NCBI GenBank assembly: GCA_031431475.1
Contig: JANPDL010000015.1
Location: forward strand, 1 to 31,575
DNA: 31,575 nt
Origin: JADCCX01 sp031431475
GTDB lineage: Bacteria; Pseudomonadota; Alphaproteobacteria; Rhizobiales; Beijerinckiaceae
Direction of reading: 5' to 3'
Position 1 is the first letter of the stretch, and each line of letters starts with the position of its first letter. Shown here piece after piece: positions 22,587 to 29,147 of the stretch. The notes beneath the pieces were generated by a model that ran no database searches, was not told where the DNA came from, and saw only the letters and a program-made list of their open reading frames with translations. The translations under genes were made by a program, and so were the position numbers.

Positions 22587-23353
22587 GCGAGCCACTTCTC
22601 TCCGTCAACAACGTGTCGCTACGCTTTGGCGGCGTGCGCGCCATATCCGATGTCTCGTTCGATGTGGTGAAAGGCGAGATACGCGCCATCATCGGCCCCA
22701 ACGGCGCTGGCAAGACCTCGATGCTCAACTGCATCAACGGCTTCTATCATCCACAGGAAGGCGCGATCACTTTCAAAGGCGTCAAGCGCCCACGGGTGAA
22801 GCCACATGAGGCAGCGGTCGGCGGCATCGCCCGCACCTTCCAGAACGTCGCGCTGTTCAAGGGCATGACGACGCTCGACAACATCATGGTAGGCCGCACG
22901 CTTAAGATGCATTCGAGCTTCTTCTGGCATCTTTTCCGCAAAGGCCCCGCCATGAACGAGGAGATCGAGCACCGCCGCAAGGTGGAGGAGATCATCGACT
23001 TCCTCGAGATCGAGCACATCCGCAAGACGCCGGTGGGCAAGCTGCCCTACGGCCTGCAAAAGCGTGTGGAACTCGGCCGTGCGCTCGCGATGGAGCCGGA
23101 CCTGTTGCTGCTTGATGAGCCCATGGCGGGCATGAACCTCGAGGAAAAAGAGGATATGTGCCGCTTTATCCTCGACGTGAACAAGACCTACGGCACCACC
23201 ATCGCGCTGATCGAGCATGATATGGGCGTGGTGATGGACTTGTCCGACCGCGTTGTGGTGCTGGAATACGGCCGCAAGATCGCCGACGGCACGCCAGATG
23301 TGGTGAAGGCCGACCAGAACGTCATCGACGCCTATCTCGGCGTGGCACACTAG
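22583..23353 (+). CDS. livG: Branched-chain amino acid-type ABC transporter ATP-binding protein LivG
   Basis: This 256-residue ATPase shows Walker A GPNGAGKT, the Q-loop region GGIARTFQNVALFKGMTTLDN, the signature-like LPYGLQKRVELGRALAMEPDLL, Walker B LLLLDEPMAGM, and the switch His in LIEHDMGVVMDLSDRVVVLEYGRKIA. The inserted helical region (HSSFFWHLFRKGPAMNEEIEHRR) and the ending ADQNVIDAYLGVAH are LivG-type. It would pair with LivF to drive import through LivH and LivM. It is translationally coupled to the acyl-CoA synthetase. The signature reads YGLQK where classic LSGGQ stands, which is normal for the LivG family. Confidence 0.93.
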   Translation: MSEPLLSVNNVSLRFGGVRAISDVSFDVVKGEIRAIIGPNGAGKTSMLNCINGFYHPQEGAITFKGVKRPRVKPHEAAVGGIARTFQNVALFKGMTTLDNIMVGRTLKMHSSFFWHLFRKGPAMNEEIEHRRKVEEIIDFLEIEHIRKTPVGKLPYGLQKRVELGRALAMEPDLLLLDEPMAGMNLEEKEDMCRFILDVNKTYGTTIALIEHDMGVVMDLSDRVVVLEYGRKIADGTPDVVKADQNVIDAYLGVAH

Positions 23354-23364
23354 GGAGCATGGCC

Positions 23365-24480
23365 ATGTCAACCGCTGAAGCCGCCTCCACCGCCGCACCC
23401 CTCCCCGGCTGGGTCATACCAACGGCGAAAACGCTTGGCATCATCACTGCCATCGCGGCGCTCATTATCGCGCTAGTGTCATCTGGCATCGCGCCCAAGG
23501 GCAGTTGGGCGAACAAGATACTTGCCGCACCCTTTGTCGAGATGTGGGAATTACCCGATCTACTGGTGCAAACCCTGTGGGAGGGAACTGTTGCAGGCAT
23601 CCTCTACGCCCTCATCGCGCTGGGTTTCGTGCTGATCTTTAAGGCATCCGGCGTGTTCAACTTTGCGCAAGGCATCATGGTGGTCTTCGCAGGCCTGACT
23701 CTGGTGGGATTATACGAATTCTTCGGTCGCCAAGGTTTCTCAGGCACCCCAGCGGCCTATGTCGCGCTGATCCTGACGCTCGCCGTCATGGCACTGCTGG
23801 CTATCGGTATCGAACGCATCGTGCTGCGACCGCTCGTCAACCAGCCCGATATCATCCTGTTCATGGCGACCTTCGGACTGACCTATTTTCTTATCGGCTT
23901 CGGCGAAACCATCTTCGGCGGCAGCCCCAAGATCATGATCGCCGACCAGCTCGGACTGCCCAAAGGTGCCGTCGACCTCGCCATCCTCGGAGGCCGCGTC
24001 ACGCTGCAGAAGATCGATATCGCCGCCGCTGTGATCGCAATTGTCATGATCATCGTGTTGGCCGTGTTCTTCCAGAAAACCCGCATCGGAAGAGCCTTGA
24101 GAGCGGTGGCGGACAGCCACAAGGCAGCGCTTTCTGTCGGCATCTCGCTCAACCAGATCTGGATAATCGTCTGGTTCGCGGCAGGCGTTGTGGCGCTCGT
24201 CACCGGCATCATGTGGGGCGCGCGCTCTGATGTGTCGTTCGCGCTGGAGACCGTGGCGCTTAAAGCGCTGCCCGTGCTGATTCTCGGTGGCTTCACCTCG
24301 GTGCCCGGCGCCATCATCGGCGGCCTGATCATCGGCATCGGCGAGAAGATCGGAGAGTTCTACTGGGGGCCGTTGTTGGGCGGAGCCATCGAAAGCTGGC
24401 TGGCCTATGTCATCGCGCTTGGCTTCCTCGTCTTCCGGCCGCAAGGCCTGTTCGGCGACAAGATCATTGAGAGGATTTGA
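23365..24480 (+). CDS. livH: Branched-chain amino acid-type ABC transporter permease LivH
   Basis: This 371-residue inner-membrane permease has about eight transmembrane segments. The family core is ALIALGFVLIFKASGVFNFAQGIMVVFAGL, then ERIVLRPLVNQPDIILFMATFGLTYFLIG, then RIGRALRAVADSHKAALSVGISLNQIW, and VPGAIIGGLIIGIGEKIGE near the end. Compared with E. coli LivH (about 308 residues) it has an N-terminal extension of about 60 residues containing an extra hydrophobic segment. The ATG at 23365 is chosen over 23359 because GGGAG then lies seven bases upstream and not one. It follows livG after 11 bases. Confidence 0.92.
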   Translation: MSTAEAASTAAPLPGWVIPTAKTLGIITAIAALIIALVSSGIAPKGSWANKILAAPFVEMWELPDLLVQTLWEGTVAGILYALIALGFVLIFKASGVFNFAQGIMVVFAGLTLVGLYEFFGRQGFSGTPAAYVALILTLAVMALLAIGIERIVLRPLVNQPDIILFMATFGLTYFLIGFGETIFGGSPKIMIADQLGLPKGAVDLAILGGRVTLQKIDIAAAVIAIVMIIVLAVFFQKTRIGRALRAVADSHKAALSVGISLNQIWIIVWFAAGVVALVTGIMWGARSDVSFALETVALKALPVLILGGFTSVPGAIIGGLIIGIGEKIGEFYWGPLLGGAIESWLAYVIALGFLVFRPQGLFGDKIIERI

Positions 24481-24484
24481 GCCC

Positions 24485-25564
24485 GTGTTCTATCGTGAAG
24501 CCGGCCAGTTCAAGACCGACTATGCCTCCGACATGGCGGTATTCCCGATCCGTCAGGACCGGATTGGCATCGCGCTGATCCTGTTGATCGCGTTTGTGGG
24601 CATTCCGTTGACGGCAAGCGACTTCATCATCAATTCCGTGATGGTACCGTTCCTGGTTTTCTCGCTGGCTGCTATCGGGCTCAATATCCTGACGGGCTAT
24701 ACCGGGCTGATCTCGCTGGGCACCGGCGCATTCATGGGCGTGGGAGCCTATGCCTGCTACAAGCTGACCACGATTTTCCCCGGCCTCAACATCGTCATCT
24801 GCATCCTGCTCTCCGGCTTCTTCTCGGCAGCCATAGGGGCGCTCTTCGGCCTGCCCAGCTTGCGCATCAAGGGCTTCTATCTCGCGGTCGCCACGCTTGC
24901 CGCGCAGTTCTTCCTGCAATGGTGCTTCGTGCGCATTCCCTGGCTCTACAACTACAATGCCTCAGGTGCCATCGAAGTGCCGCAGCGCGAGCTTTTCGGC
25001 ATCATCGTCACCGGGGCCCGCGCCGCACCAGAGGTAAAATACCTCCTGCTGCTCTCCATCGTCGTGTTCCTGACGTGGATAGCCTCCAACATTGTCCACG
25101 GCCGCTTCGGTCGCATGTGGATGGCAGTGCGCGACATGGATATCGCGGCCGAGCTGATGGGCATCCGCATGCTGCCGACGAAGCTCTTGTCCTTCGCTGT
25201 GTCGTCCTATTATTGCGGCGTGGCCGGGGCTTGCATGATGTTCCTGTGGTACGGCGGCGGCGAAGCCAACGACGCCTTTTCGATCAACCAGAGCTTCAAC
25301 GTGCTCTTCATGGTGATCATCGGCGGGCTTGGCTCGCTGATTGGCGCATTCTTTGGCGCAGCCTTCATCTCGGGCTTGCCAACAATGCTGAAATTCGGCG
25401 TTCCCGCGCTCGGCATTCCGCTGGCAGGTGACACCGCCGAACATATCACCCGAATGCTCGTCGGCGGATTGATCATCTTCTTCCTGATTGTGGAGCCGCA
25501 TGGACTGGCGCGCCTCTGGCAAATCGCGAAGCAAAAGCTCAGAACATGGCCGTTCCCCTATTGA
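24485..25564 (+). CDS. livM: Branched-chain amino acid-type ABC transporter permease LivM
   Basis: Starting from a GTG at 24485 (GAGAGG ten bases upstream, inside the end of livH), this 359-residue permease begins MFYREAGQFKTDYASDMAVFPI. That is a lead I recognise from LivM proteins encoded beside CoA ligases. The membrane core is FLVFSLAAIGLNILTGYTGLISLGTGAFMGVGAYA, LRIKGFYLAVATLAAQFFLQW, and GRFGRMWMAVRDMDIAAELMGIRMLPTKLLSFAVSSYYCGVAGA. GGLGSLIGAFFGAAFI follows before the final membrane segment. It forms the channel with LivH. The open frame extends upstream to 24407 inside livH, but that part is not LivM-like. Confidence 0.92.
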   Translation: MFYREAGQFKTDYASDMAVFPIRQDRIGIALILLIAFVGIPLTASDFIINSVMVPFLVFSLAAIGLNILTGYTGLISLGTGAFMGVGAYACYKLTTIFPGLNIVICILLSGFFSAAIGALFGLPSLRIKGFYLAVATLAAQFFLQWCFVRIPWLYNYNASGAIEVPQRELFGIIVTGARAAPEVKYLLLLSIVVFLTWIASNIVHGRFGRMWMAVRDMDIAAELMGIRMLPTKLLSFAVSSYYCGVAGACMMFLWYGGGEANDAFSINQSFNVLFMVIIGGLGSLIGAFFGAAFISGLPTMLKFGVPALGIPLAGDTAEHITRMLVGGLIIFFLIVEPHGLARLWQIAKQKLRTWPFPY

Positions 25565-25628
25565 GAAACGGCAATGTGACGAAGGAAGGGCTTGCCGGAA
25601 ACAAATCGGCGGTCAAAGTAGGTTCACC

Positions 25629-25659
25629 GGGCCCGAAGACCTTGGACAAGGTCCAGCCC
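25629..25659 (+). other. Intercistronic stem-loop between livM and livK
   Basis: GGGC (25629-25632) can pair with GCCC (25656-25659), enclosing GACCTT-GGAC-AAGGTC (25638-25653); an alternative inner stem is TGGAC-AAG-GTCCA. No T-run follows. It lies 27 bases before the livK start, in the 121-base gap, and may stabilise or process the mRNA so that the binding protein is made in excess. Confidence 0.4.
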
Positions 25660-25685
25660 AGAGCGACTTTAGGGAGGATGCTCAT

Positions 25686-27017
25686 ATGACGAAGACCAAA
25701 TGGATGCTCGGCGCCGCGTTCGGAGCCGTAATGGCGGGAGCGATGGCCGTTCCTGCGGCGGCGCAAGATTCATTGTTCATGCCGCTGCTGACCTACCGCA
25801 CCGGTGCTTTCGCAGGCTCCGGCATCTCCATAGCCGATGGCATGCGCGACTACCTCGAGATGATCAACCAGCGCGACGGCGGCATCAACGGCGTCAAGAT
25901 CGGAATTGAAGAATGCGAGACAGGGTACGACACCAAGAAGGGCGTCGAGTGCTACGAGGCGCTGAAATCCAAGAACCCGCTGATCGTGAGCCCCTACTCC
26001 ACCGGCATCTCGCTGCAGTTGATCCCGCGCGCTGCCGTTGACAAGGTGGTGGTGCTGTCGATGGCCTACGGGCTCTCGGCATCGGCTGACGGCTCGGTCT
26101 TTCCCTGGGTCTTCAACCCGCCCGCCACCTATTGGGATGGCGCGTCGGTGATGGTGTCCTACATGGCGAGCCGCGAAGGCGGCTTCGACAAGCTCAAGGG
26201 CAAAAAGCTCGGCCTCATCCATCTCGACGCCCCGTTCGGCAAGGAGCCGATCCCGGTGCTGGAGGCAATGGCCGCGAAATACGGCTTTGAGGTGAAGCTC
26301 TACCCAATCGCCGCCGCCGACATGCAGAACCAGGGCGCGACCTGGCTCAACATCCGCCGCGACCGTGTTGATTACATCTACAACCAGGGCTGGGGCTCGA
26401 TGAACCCGACAGCCGTGAAGGAAGCAATCAAGAACAGCTTCCCGATCGACAAACTGGTCGGCGTCTGGTGGGCCGGCGGCGACGAGGACGCCCGTGCCGG
26501 CGGCGAGCAGGCCAAGGGCTACAAGGCACTGAACTGGCACCAGGCGGGCGCGAACTTCCCGGCTATCCAGGACATCGTCAAGCATGTCCACGCCAAGGGC
26601 CTGTCAAAGGTGGCAACGGTCGATAAGATCGGCGAGAATCTTTACAACCGTGGTGTCTACAACTCGATCCTTATGGTCGAGGCAGCGCGGAACGCCCAGA
26701 AACTCACCGGCAAGAAGGTGATCAACGGCGACGACATGCGCCGTGGCATGGAATCGCTCAACATCACCGCCGAACGCTGGAAGGAAATCGGCTTCGAGGG
26801 TTTTGCGGCTCCGATGGCAGTCTCCTGCGGCGACCACAACGGTCACAATCCGGTCTTCGTCTCCGAGTGGGACGGCAAGAAATACGTGCAGGCGACGCAG
26901 CCGATCACACCGCTGAAGGACATCGTGCGTCCGCTGATCGAGGCAGCCGCCAAGGACTATGCCGAGAAGAATACCGGCTGGCCGAAGCGGACGGAAGCTT
27001 GCGACAAGGCATCGTAA
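25686..27017 (+). CDS. livK: ABC transporter periplasmic substrate-binding protein (LivK/Peripla_BP_6 type)
   Basis: Read from the ATG at 25686 (AGGGAGG at eight-base spacing), the protein has 443 residues. The signal peptide MTKTKWMLGAAFGAVMAGAM is followed by AVPAAAQ. The mature part looks like a type I periplasmic binding protein: FAGSGISIADGMRDYLEMINQRDGGINGVKIGIEECETGYDTKKGVECYEAL, then LIVSPYSTGISLQLIPRAAVDKVVVLSMAYGLSAS. The C-terminal lobe contains DIVKHVHAKGLSKV and NRGVYNSILMVEAAR. It is longer than E. coli LivK (about 370). The ligand cannot be read from sequence, but the CoA ligase in the operon argues for an organic acid over leucine. A terminator follows. Confidence 0.9.
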   Translation: MTKTKWMLGAAFGAVMAGAMAVPAAAQDSLFMPLLTYRTGAFAGSGISIADGMRDYLEMINQRDGGINGVKIGIEECETGYDTKKGVECYEALKSKNPLIVSPYSTGISLQLIPRAAVDKVVVLSMAYGLSASADGSVFPWVFNPPATYWDGASVMVSYMASREGGFDKLKGKKLGLIHLDAPFGKEPIPVLEAMAAKYGFEVKLYPIAAADMQNQGATWLNIRRDRVDYIYNQGWGSMNPTAVKEAIKNSFPIDKLVGVWWAGGDEDARAGGEQAKGYKALNWHQAGANFPAIQDIVKHVHAKGLSKVATVDKIGENLYNRGVYNSILMVEAARNAQKLTGKKVINGDDMRRGMESLNITAERWKEIGFEGFAAPMAVSCGDHNGHNPVFVSEWDGKKYVQATQPITPLKDIVRPLIEAAAKDYAEKNTGWPKRTEACDKAS

Positions 27018-27031
27018 GCGCCTGCTGACAA

Positions 27032-27066
27032 CCCTCTCTCCGCACGCGGGGAGAGGGATTTTTTTT
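27032..27066 (+). terminator. Intrinsic terminator between livK and livF
   Basis: A 10-bp stem (27032-27041 with 27048-27057, CCCTCTCTCC/GGGGAGAGGG, one T-G pair) with the loop GCACGC is followed by one A and eight T. This is a textbook Rho-independent terminator. It sits inside the operon, directly ahead of the livF ribosome site, so it should reduce livF and SnoaL-like gene transcripts relative to livK. Confidence 0.82.
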
Positions 27067-27075
27067 GGAGTTGCA

Positions 27076-27906
27076 ATGTCTGCCGCACTCGCCATCGACC
27101 CCATCAAGCCCATCCTCGCTGTCAACAACATCGAGGTGATTTACGATCACGTCATTCTCGTGCTGAAGGGTGTTTCCGTGACCGTTCCGCGCGGCGGCAT
27201 CGTGGCCATTCTGGGCGCGAACGGCGCGGGCAAGACGACCACACTGAAAGCCATCTCCAACCTGCTCAAGGCCGAGCGCGGTGCTGTCACCAAGGGCTCC
27301 ATCGAATTCGAGGGCGAGCGTGTCGATACCTACTCGCCCAACGAACTCGTCAAGCGCGGCTGTATTCAGGTGATGGAAGGCCGCCATTGCTTCGGCCATC
27401 TCAACATCGAGGAAAACCTGCTCACTGGCGCCTTCACGCGGCGCGACGGCAATGCCGCGATCAAGCGCGATATGGAGAAGGTCTACGATTATTTCCCGCG
27501 CCTCAGGCAGCGCAAGACCTCGATGGCGGGCTATACATCAGGCGGCGAACAACAGATGTGCGCCATTGGCCGCGCACTCATGAGCGCTCCCAAGATGATC
27601 TTGCTGGACGAGCCCTCCATGGGACTGGCGCCCCAGGTGGTGGAAGAAATCTTCGAGATCGTGAAGGACCTCAACACCAAGGAAAACGTCTCCTTCCTGA
27701 TCGCGGAGCAGAACACCAACATGGCGCTGAAATATGCCACTTACGGCTACATCATGGAAACCGGCCGCATCGTCATGGACGGCGAGGCCAAAAGTCTGCG
27801 CGAGAACGAGGATGTGAAAGAGTTCTATCTGGGTGTCGCCGAAGGGGCGAAGAAGAGCTTCAAGGATGTGAAGCATTACAAGCGGCGGAAGCGCTGGCTG
27901 GCGTGA
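27076..27906 (+). CDS. livF: Branched-chain amino acid-type ABC transporter ATP-binding protein LivF
   Basis: This 276-residue second ATPase of the importer shows Walker A GANGAGKTT, the Q-loop region KRGCIQVMEGRHCFGHLNIEENL, signature YTSGGEQQMCAIGRAL, Walker B MILLDEPSMGLAP, and switch region LIAEQNTNMALKYATYGYIMETGRIVMDG. The ending VKEFYLGVAEGAKKSFKDVKHYKRRKRWLA, with a basic tail, is the long form usual beside CoA ligases. The ATG at 27076 has GGAG five bases upstream, and that site starts at the end of the terminator T-run. The open frame reaches back to 26959 only as a non-coding extension. The GTGA overlap couples it to the next gene. Confidence 0.93.
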   Translation: MSAALAIDPIKPILAVNNIEVIYDHVILVLKGVSVTVPRGGIVAILGANGAGKTTTLKAISNLLKAERGAVTKGSIEFEGERVDTYSPNELVKRGCIQVMEGRHCFGHLNIEENLLTGAFTRRDGNAAIKRDMEKVYDYFPRLRQRKTSMAGYTSGGEQQMCAIGRALMSAPKMILLDEPSMGLAPQVVEEIFEIVKDLNTKENVSFLIAEQNTNMALKYATYGYIMETGRIVMDGEAKSLRENEDVKEFYLGVAEGAKKSFKDVKHYKRRKRWLA

Positions 27907-28292
27907 GTGCTGCCATCCTCGACGCCTGGTATGCCGGTATCCGCAGCGGCATGGCGGATGCCATCCGCACTGTCGCCACACCCGATATCCGCATCTGGTG
28001 GAACGGCCCGGCTGACCTCGTGCCATGGGCAGGCGAGCATATAGGCACGGAGGCCGCGCTCGCGTTCTTTGGCAAGGTGGGCGCAAACCTCGAAGTGCTG
28101 CGCACCACAATGGTCGAGCGCATCGAAACGCCGGATGCCATCATTGTTTTTCTCGATGCCCACTGGCGCGTGAGGGCCAATGGCCACGAGATCAAGGCGA
28201 AGGCGCTGAACATCTTCCGCTTTAGGGACGGCAAGGTCTCGGGATATGAGGTCTATCCGGACAGCGCGGCGTTCGTGCGGGCGCTGGGGTAG
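27903..28292 (+). CDS. SnoaL-like / nuclear transport factor 2 family protein
   Basis: From a GTG at 27903, overlapping the livF stop by four bases, this 129-residue protein reads VSAAILDAWYAGIRSGMADA, then DIRIWWNGPADLVPWAGEHIGTEAALAFFGKVGANLEVLRTTMVERIETPDAIIVFLDAHWRVRANGHEIKAKALNIFRFRDGKVSGYEVYPDSAAF. The alternation and the FRFRDGKVxxxEVYxD ending are typical of the NTF2/SnoaL cone fold, which serves as a small-molecule enzyme or binding domain. The specific reaction is unknown. Its coupling to livF suggests work on the imported compound or its CoA ester, which is an inference from position only. Confidence 0.78.
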   Translation: MSAAILDAWYAGIRSGMADAIRTVATPDIRIWWNGPADLVPWAGEHIGTEAALAFFGKVGANLEVLRTTMVERIETPDAIIVFLDAHWRVRANGHEIKAKALNIFRFRDGKVSGYEVYPDSAAFVRALG

Positions 28293-28329
28293 CCTGCGCA
28301 GATGTATGGTATCCACATCTTGCGTTTGC

Positions 28330-28342
28330 CACCATTATGGTG
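28330..28342. promoter_or_regulatory. Palindrome upstream of mqsRA, likely autoregulatory operator
   Basis: CACCAT-T-ATGGTG is a perfect 6-bp-arm palindrome 15 bases before the mqsR start. A TTGCGT at 28320-28325 lies just upstream, and a weak -10-like TTAAAA is 17 bases further on, so the palindrome would fill the spacer. E. coli MqsA represses its own operon through a palindrome that, as I recall, is of the type AACCT-N-AGGTT; the inner ACC/GGT of this site is similar. Confidence 0.5.
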
Positions 28343-28356
28343 TTAAAAGATCAGCA

Positions 28357-28662
28357 ATGGAGAAGCGTCGGCCAACCTATGACCTTGCTGCTATCCAGCA
28401 GGTTTTCCGGTCGATTGATACCCTGACGATGACCACGTCGGCGCTGCGCGACGCAGTTTCGATGGGCTTTGATCGTCACGGCATCGCGCAGGTGATCGCC
28501 ATGATCGAGCGCCGGATGTTCGTGAAGTCGATGACAACCTTCGCTGATCATCGTGTCTGGCAGGATGTTTATCACGTCCCGGCAGAGGACATGCTGCTCT
28601 ATGTGAAGTTTCAGGCCGATGTCGTCACGGAGTTTCGCGTGATGTCGTTCAAGGAGAAATGA
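28357..28662 (+). CDS. mqsR: MqsR-family toxin (mRNA interferase)
   Basis: This 101-residue RelE-fold ribonuclease toxin closely follows E. coli MqsR: MEKRRPTYDLAAIQQVF at the start, RRMFVKSMTTFADHRVWQDVYHVP in the middle and VMSFKEK at the end. All residues reported as important in E. coli (K56, Q68, Y81, K96) have counterparts here at K57, Q69, Y82 and K99, so an active toxin is expected. E. coli MqsR cuts mRNA mainly at GCU. The ATG at 28357 gives the family N-terminus; the ribosome site is weak (AAGA). The antitoxin gene follows after one base, toxin first as in E. coli. Confidence 0.92.
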   Translation: MEKRRPTYDLAAIQQVFRSIDTLTMTTSALRDAVSMGFDRHGIAQVIAMIERRMFVKSMTTFADHRVWQDVYHVPAEDMLLYVKFQADVVTEFRVMSFKEK

Positions 28663-28663
28663 A

Positions 28664-29080
28664 ATGGCGACTGCTGATTTGCCGGAAACCATGACTTCCC
28701 CCGATACGGGCGAGACGCTGCGCCGCAGCGTGCGGCCCTTTGCCGTGGCCTACAAGGGCGCTTCCGTCACGGTCGACCTGCCCGGCTACTATGCCGTCGG
28801 CGAGGGCGACGGGGTGCATGTGGGCGAGGACATGCGGGTGGTCGATACGGCGCTGCGCGACCTCAGGCGGACGGTTGATGGCCTGCCGACGCCAGACGAT
28901 ATCCGTGCCCTGCGCAAGAAGCTCAAACTCACCCAGCGCGACGCCGGCGAACTCTTCAAGGTCGGCACCAACGCCTTCGACAAATACGAGCGCGGGCTGG
29001 TGGCCCCGAGCGGTCCGACTGTGCAGCTGATGAGGGTGCTGGACCGGCATCCGGAATTGGTGGGGGAGTTGGAGGGGTGA
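28664..29080 (+). CDS. mqsA: MqsA-family antitoxin without zinc cysteines
   Basis: This 138-residue antitoxin has a C-terminal Xre-type DNA-binding domain much like E. coli MqsA: DDIRALRKKLKLTQRDAGELFKVGTNAFDKYERGLVAPSGPTVQLMRVLDRHPELVGELE. The NAF-x-x-YExG recognition segment is kept. The N-terminal toxin-binding part aligns in outline (SPDTGE for CPVC, YYAVGEG for YCVHCEE), but both Cys-x2-Cys pairs are gone; the protein has no cysteine at all. It must therefore fold without the structural zinc. The ATG lies one base after the mqsR stop, with GGAGAA inside the mqsR end. Confidence 0.88.
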   Translation: MATADLPETMTSPDTGETLRRSVRPFAVAYKGASVTVDLPGYYAVGEGDGVHVGEDMRVVDTALRDLRRTVDGLPTPDDIRALRKKLKLTQRDAGELFKVGTNAFDKYERGLVAPSGPTVQLMRVLDRHPELVGELEG

Positions 29081-29147
29081 GGGGCATGATATCGAATACA
29101 ATTATAGTTTTACCATTGCTATATTAGTCCTTCCAAGGACGCCGCAC

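Noticed and set aside
21708..22595. 295-residue minus-strand frame opposite the acyl-CoA synthetase
   Set aside because: It mirrors a strong adenylate-forming enzyme and has no ribosome site or motif.
22619..23398. 259-residue minus-strand frame opposite livG
   Set aside because: It is antisense to an ATPase with all motifs intact; typical shadow composition.
25770..26591. 273-residue minus-strand frame opposite livK
   Set aside because: It is antisense to a convincing binding protein with signal peptide and ribosome site.
28246..28356. N-terminal extension of the mqsR frame
   Set aside because: The extra 37 codons are Arg/Ser/Cys-rich, overlap the SnoaL-like gene and include the palindromic promoter; MqsR homology starts exactly at the ATG at 28357.
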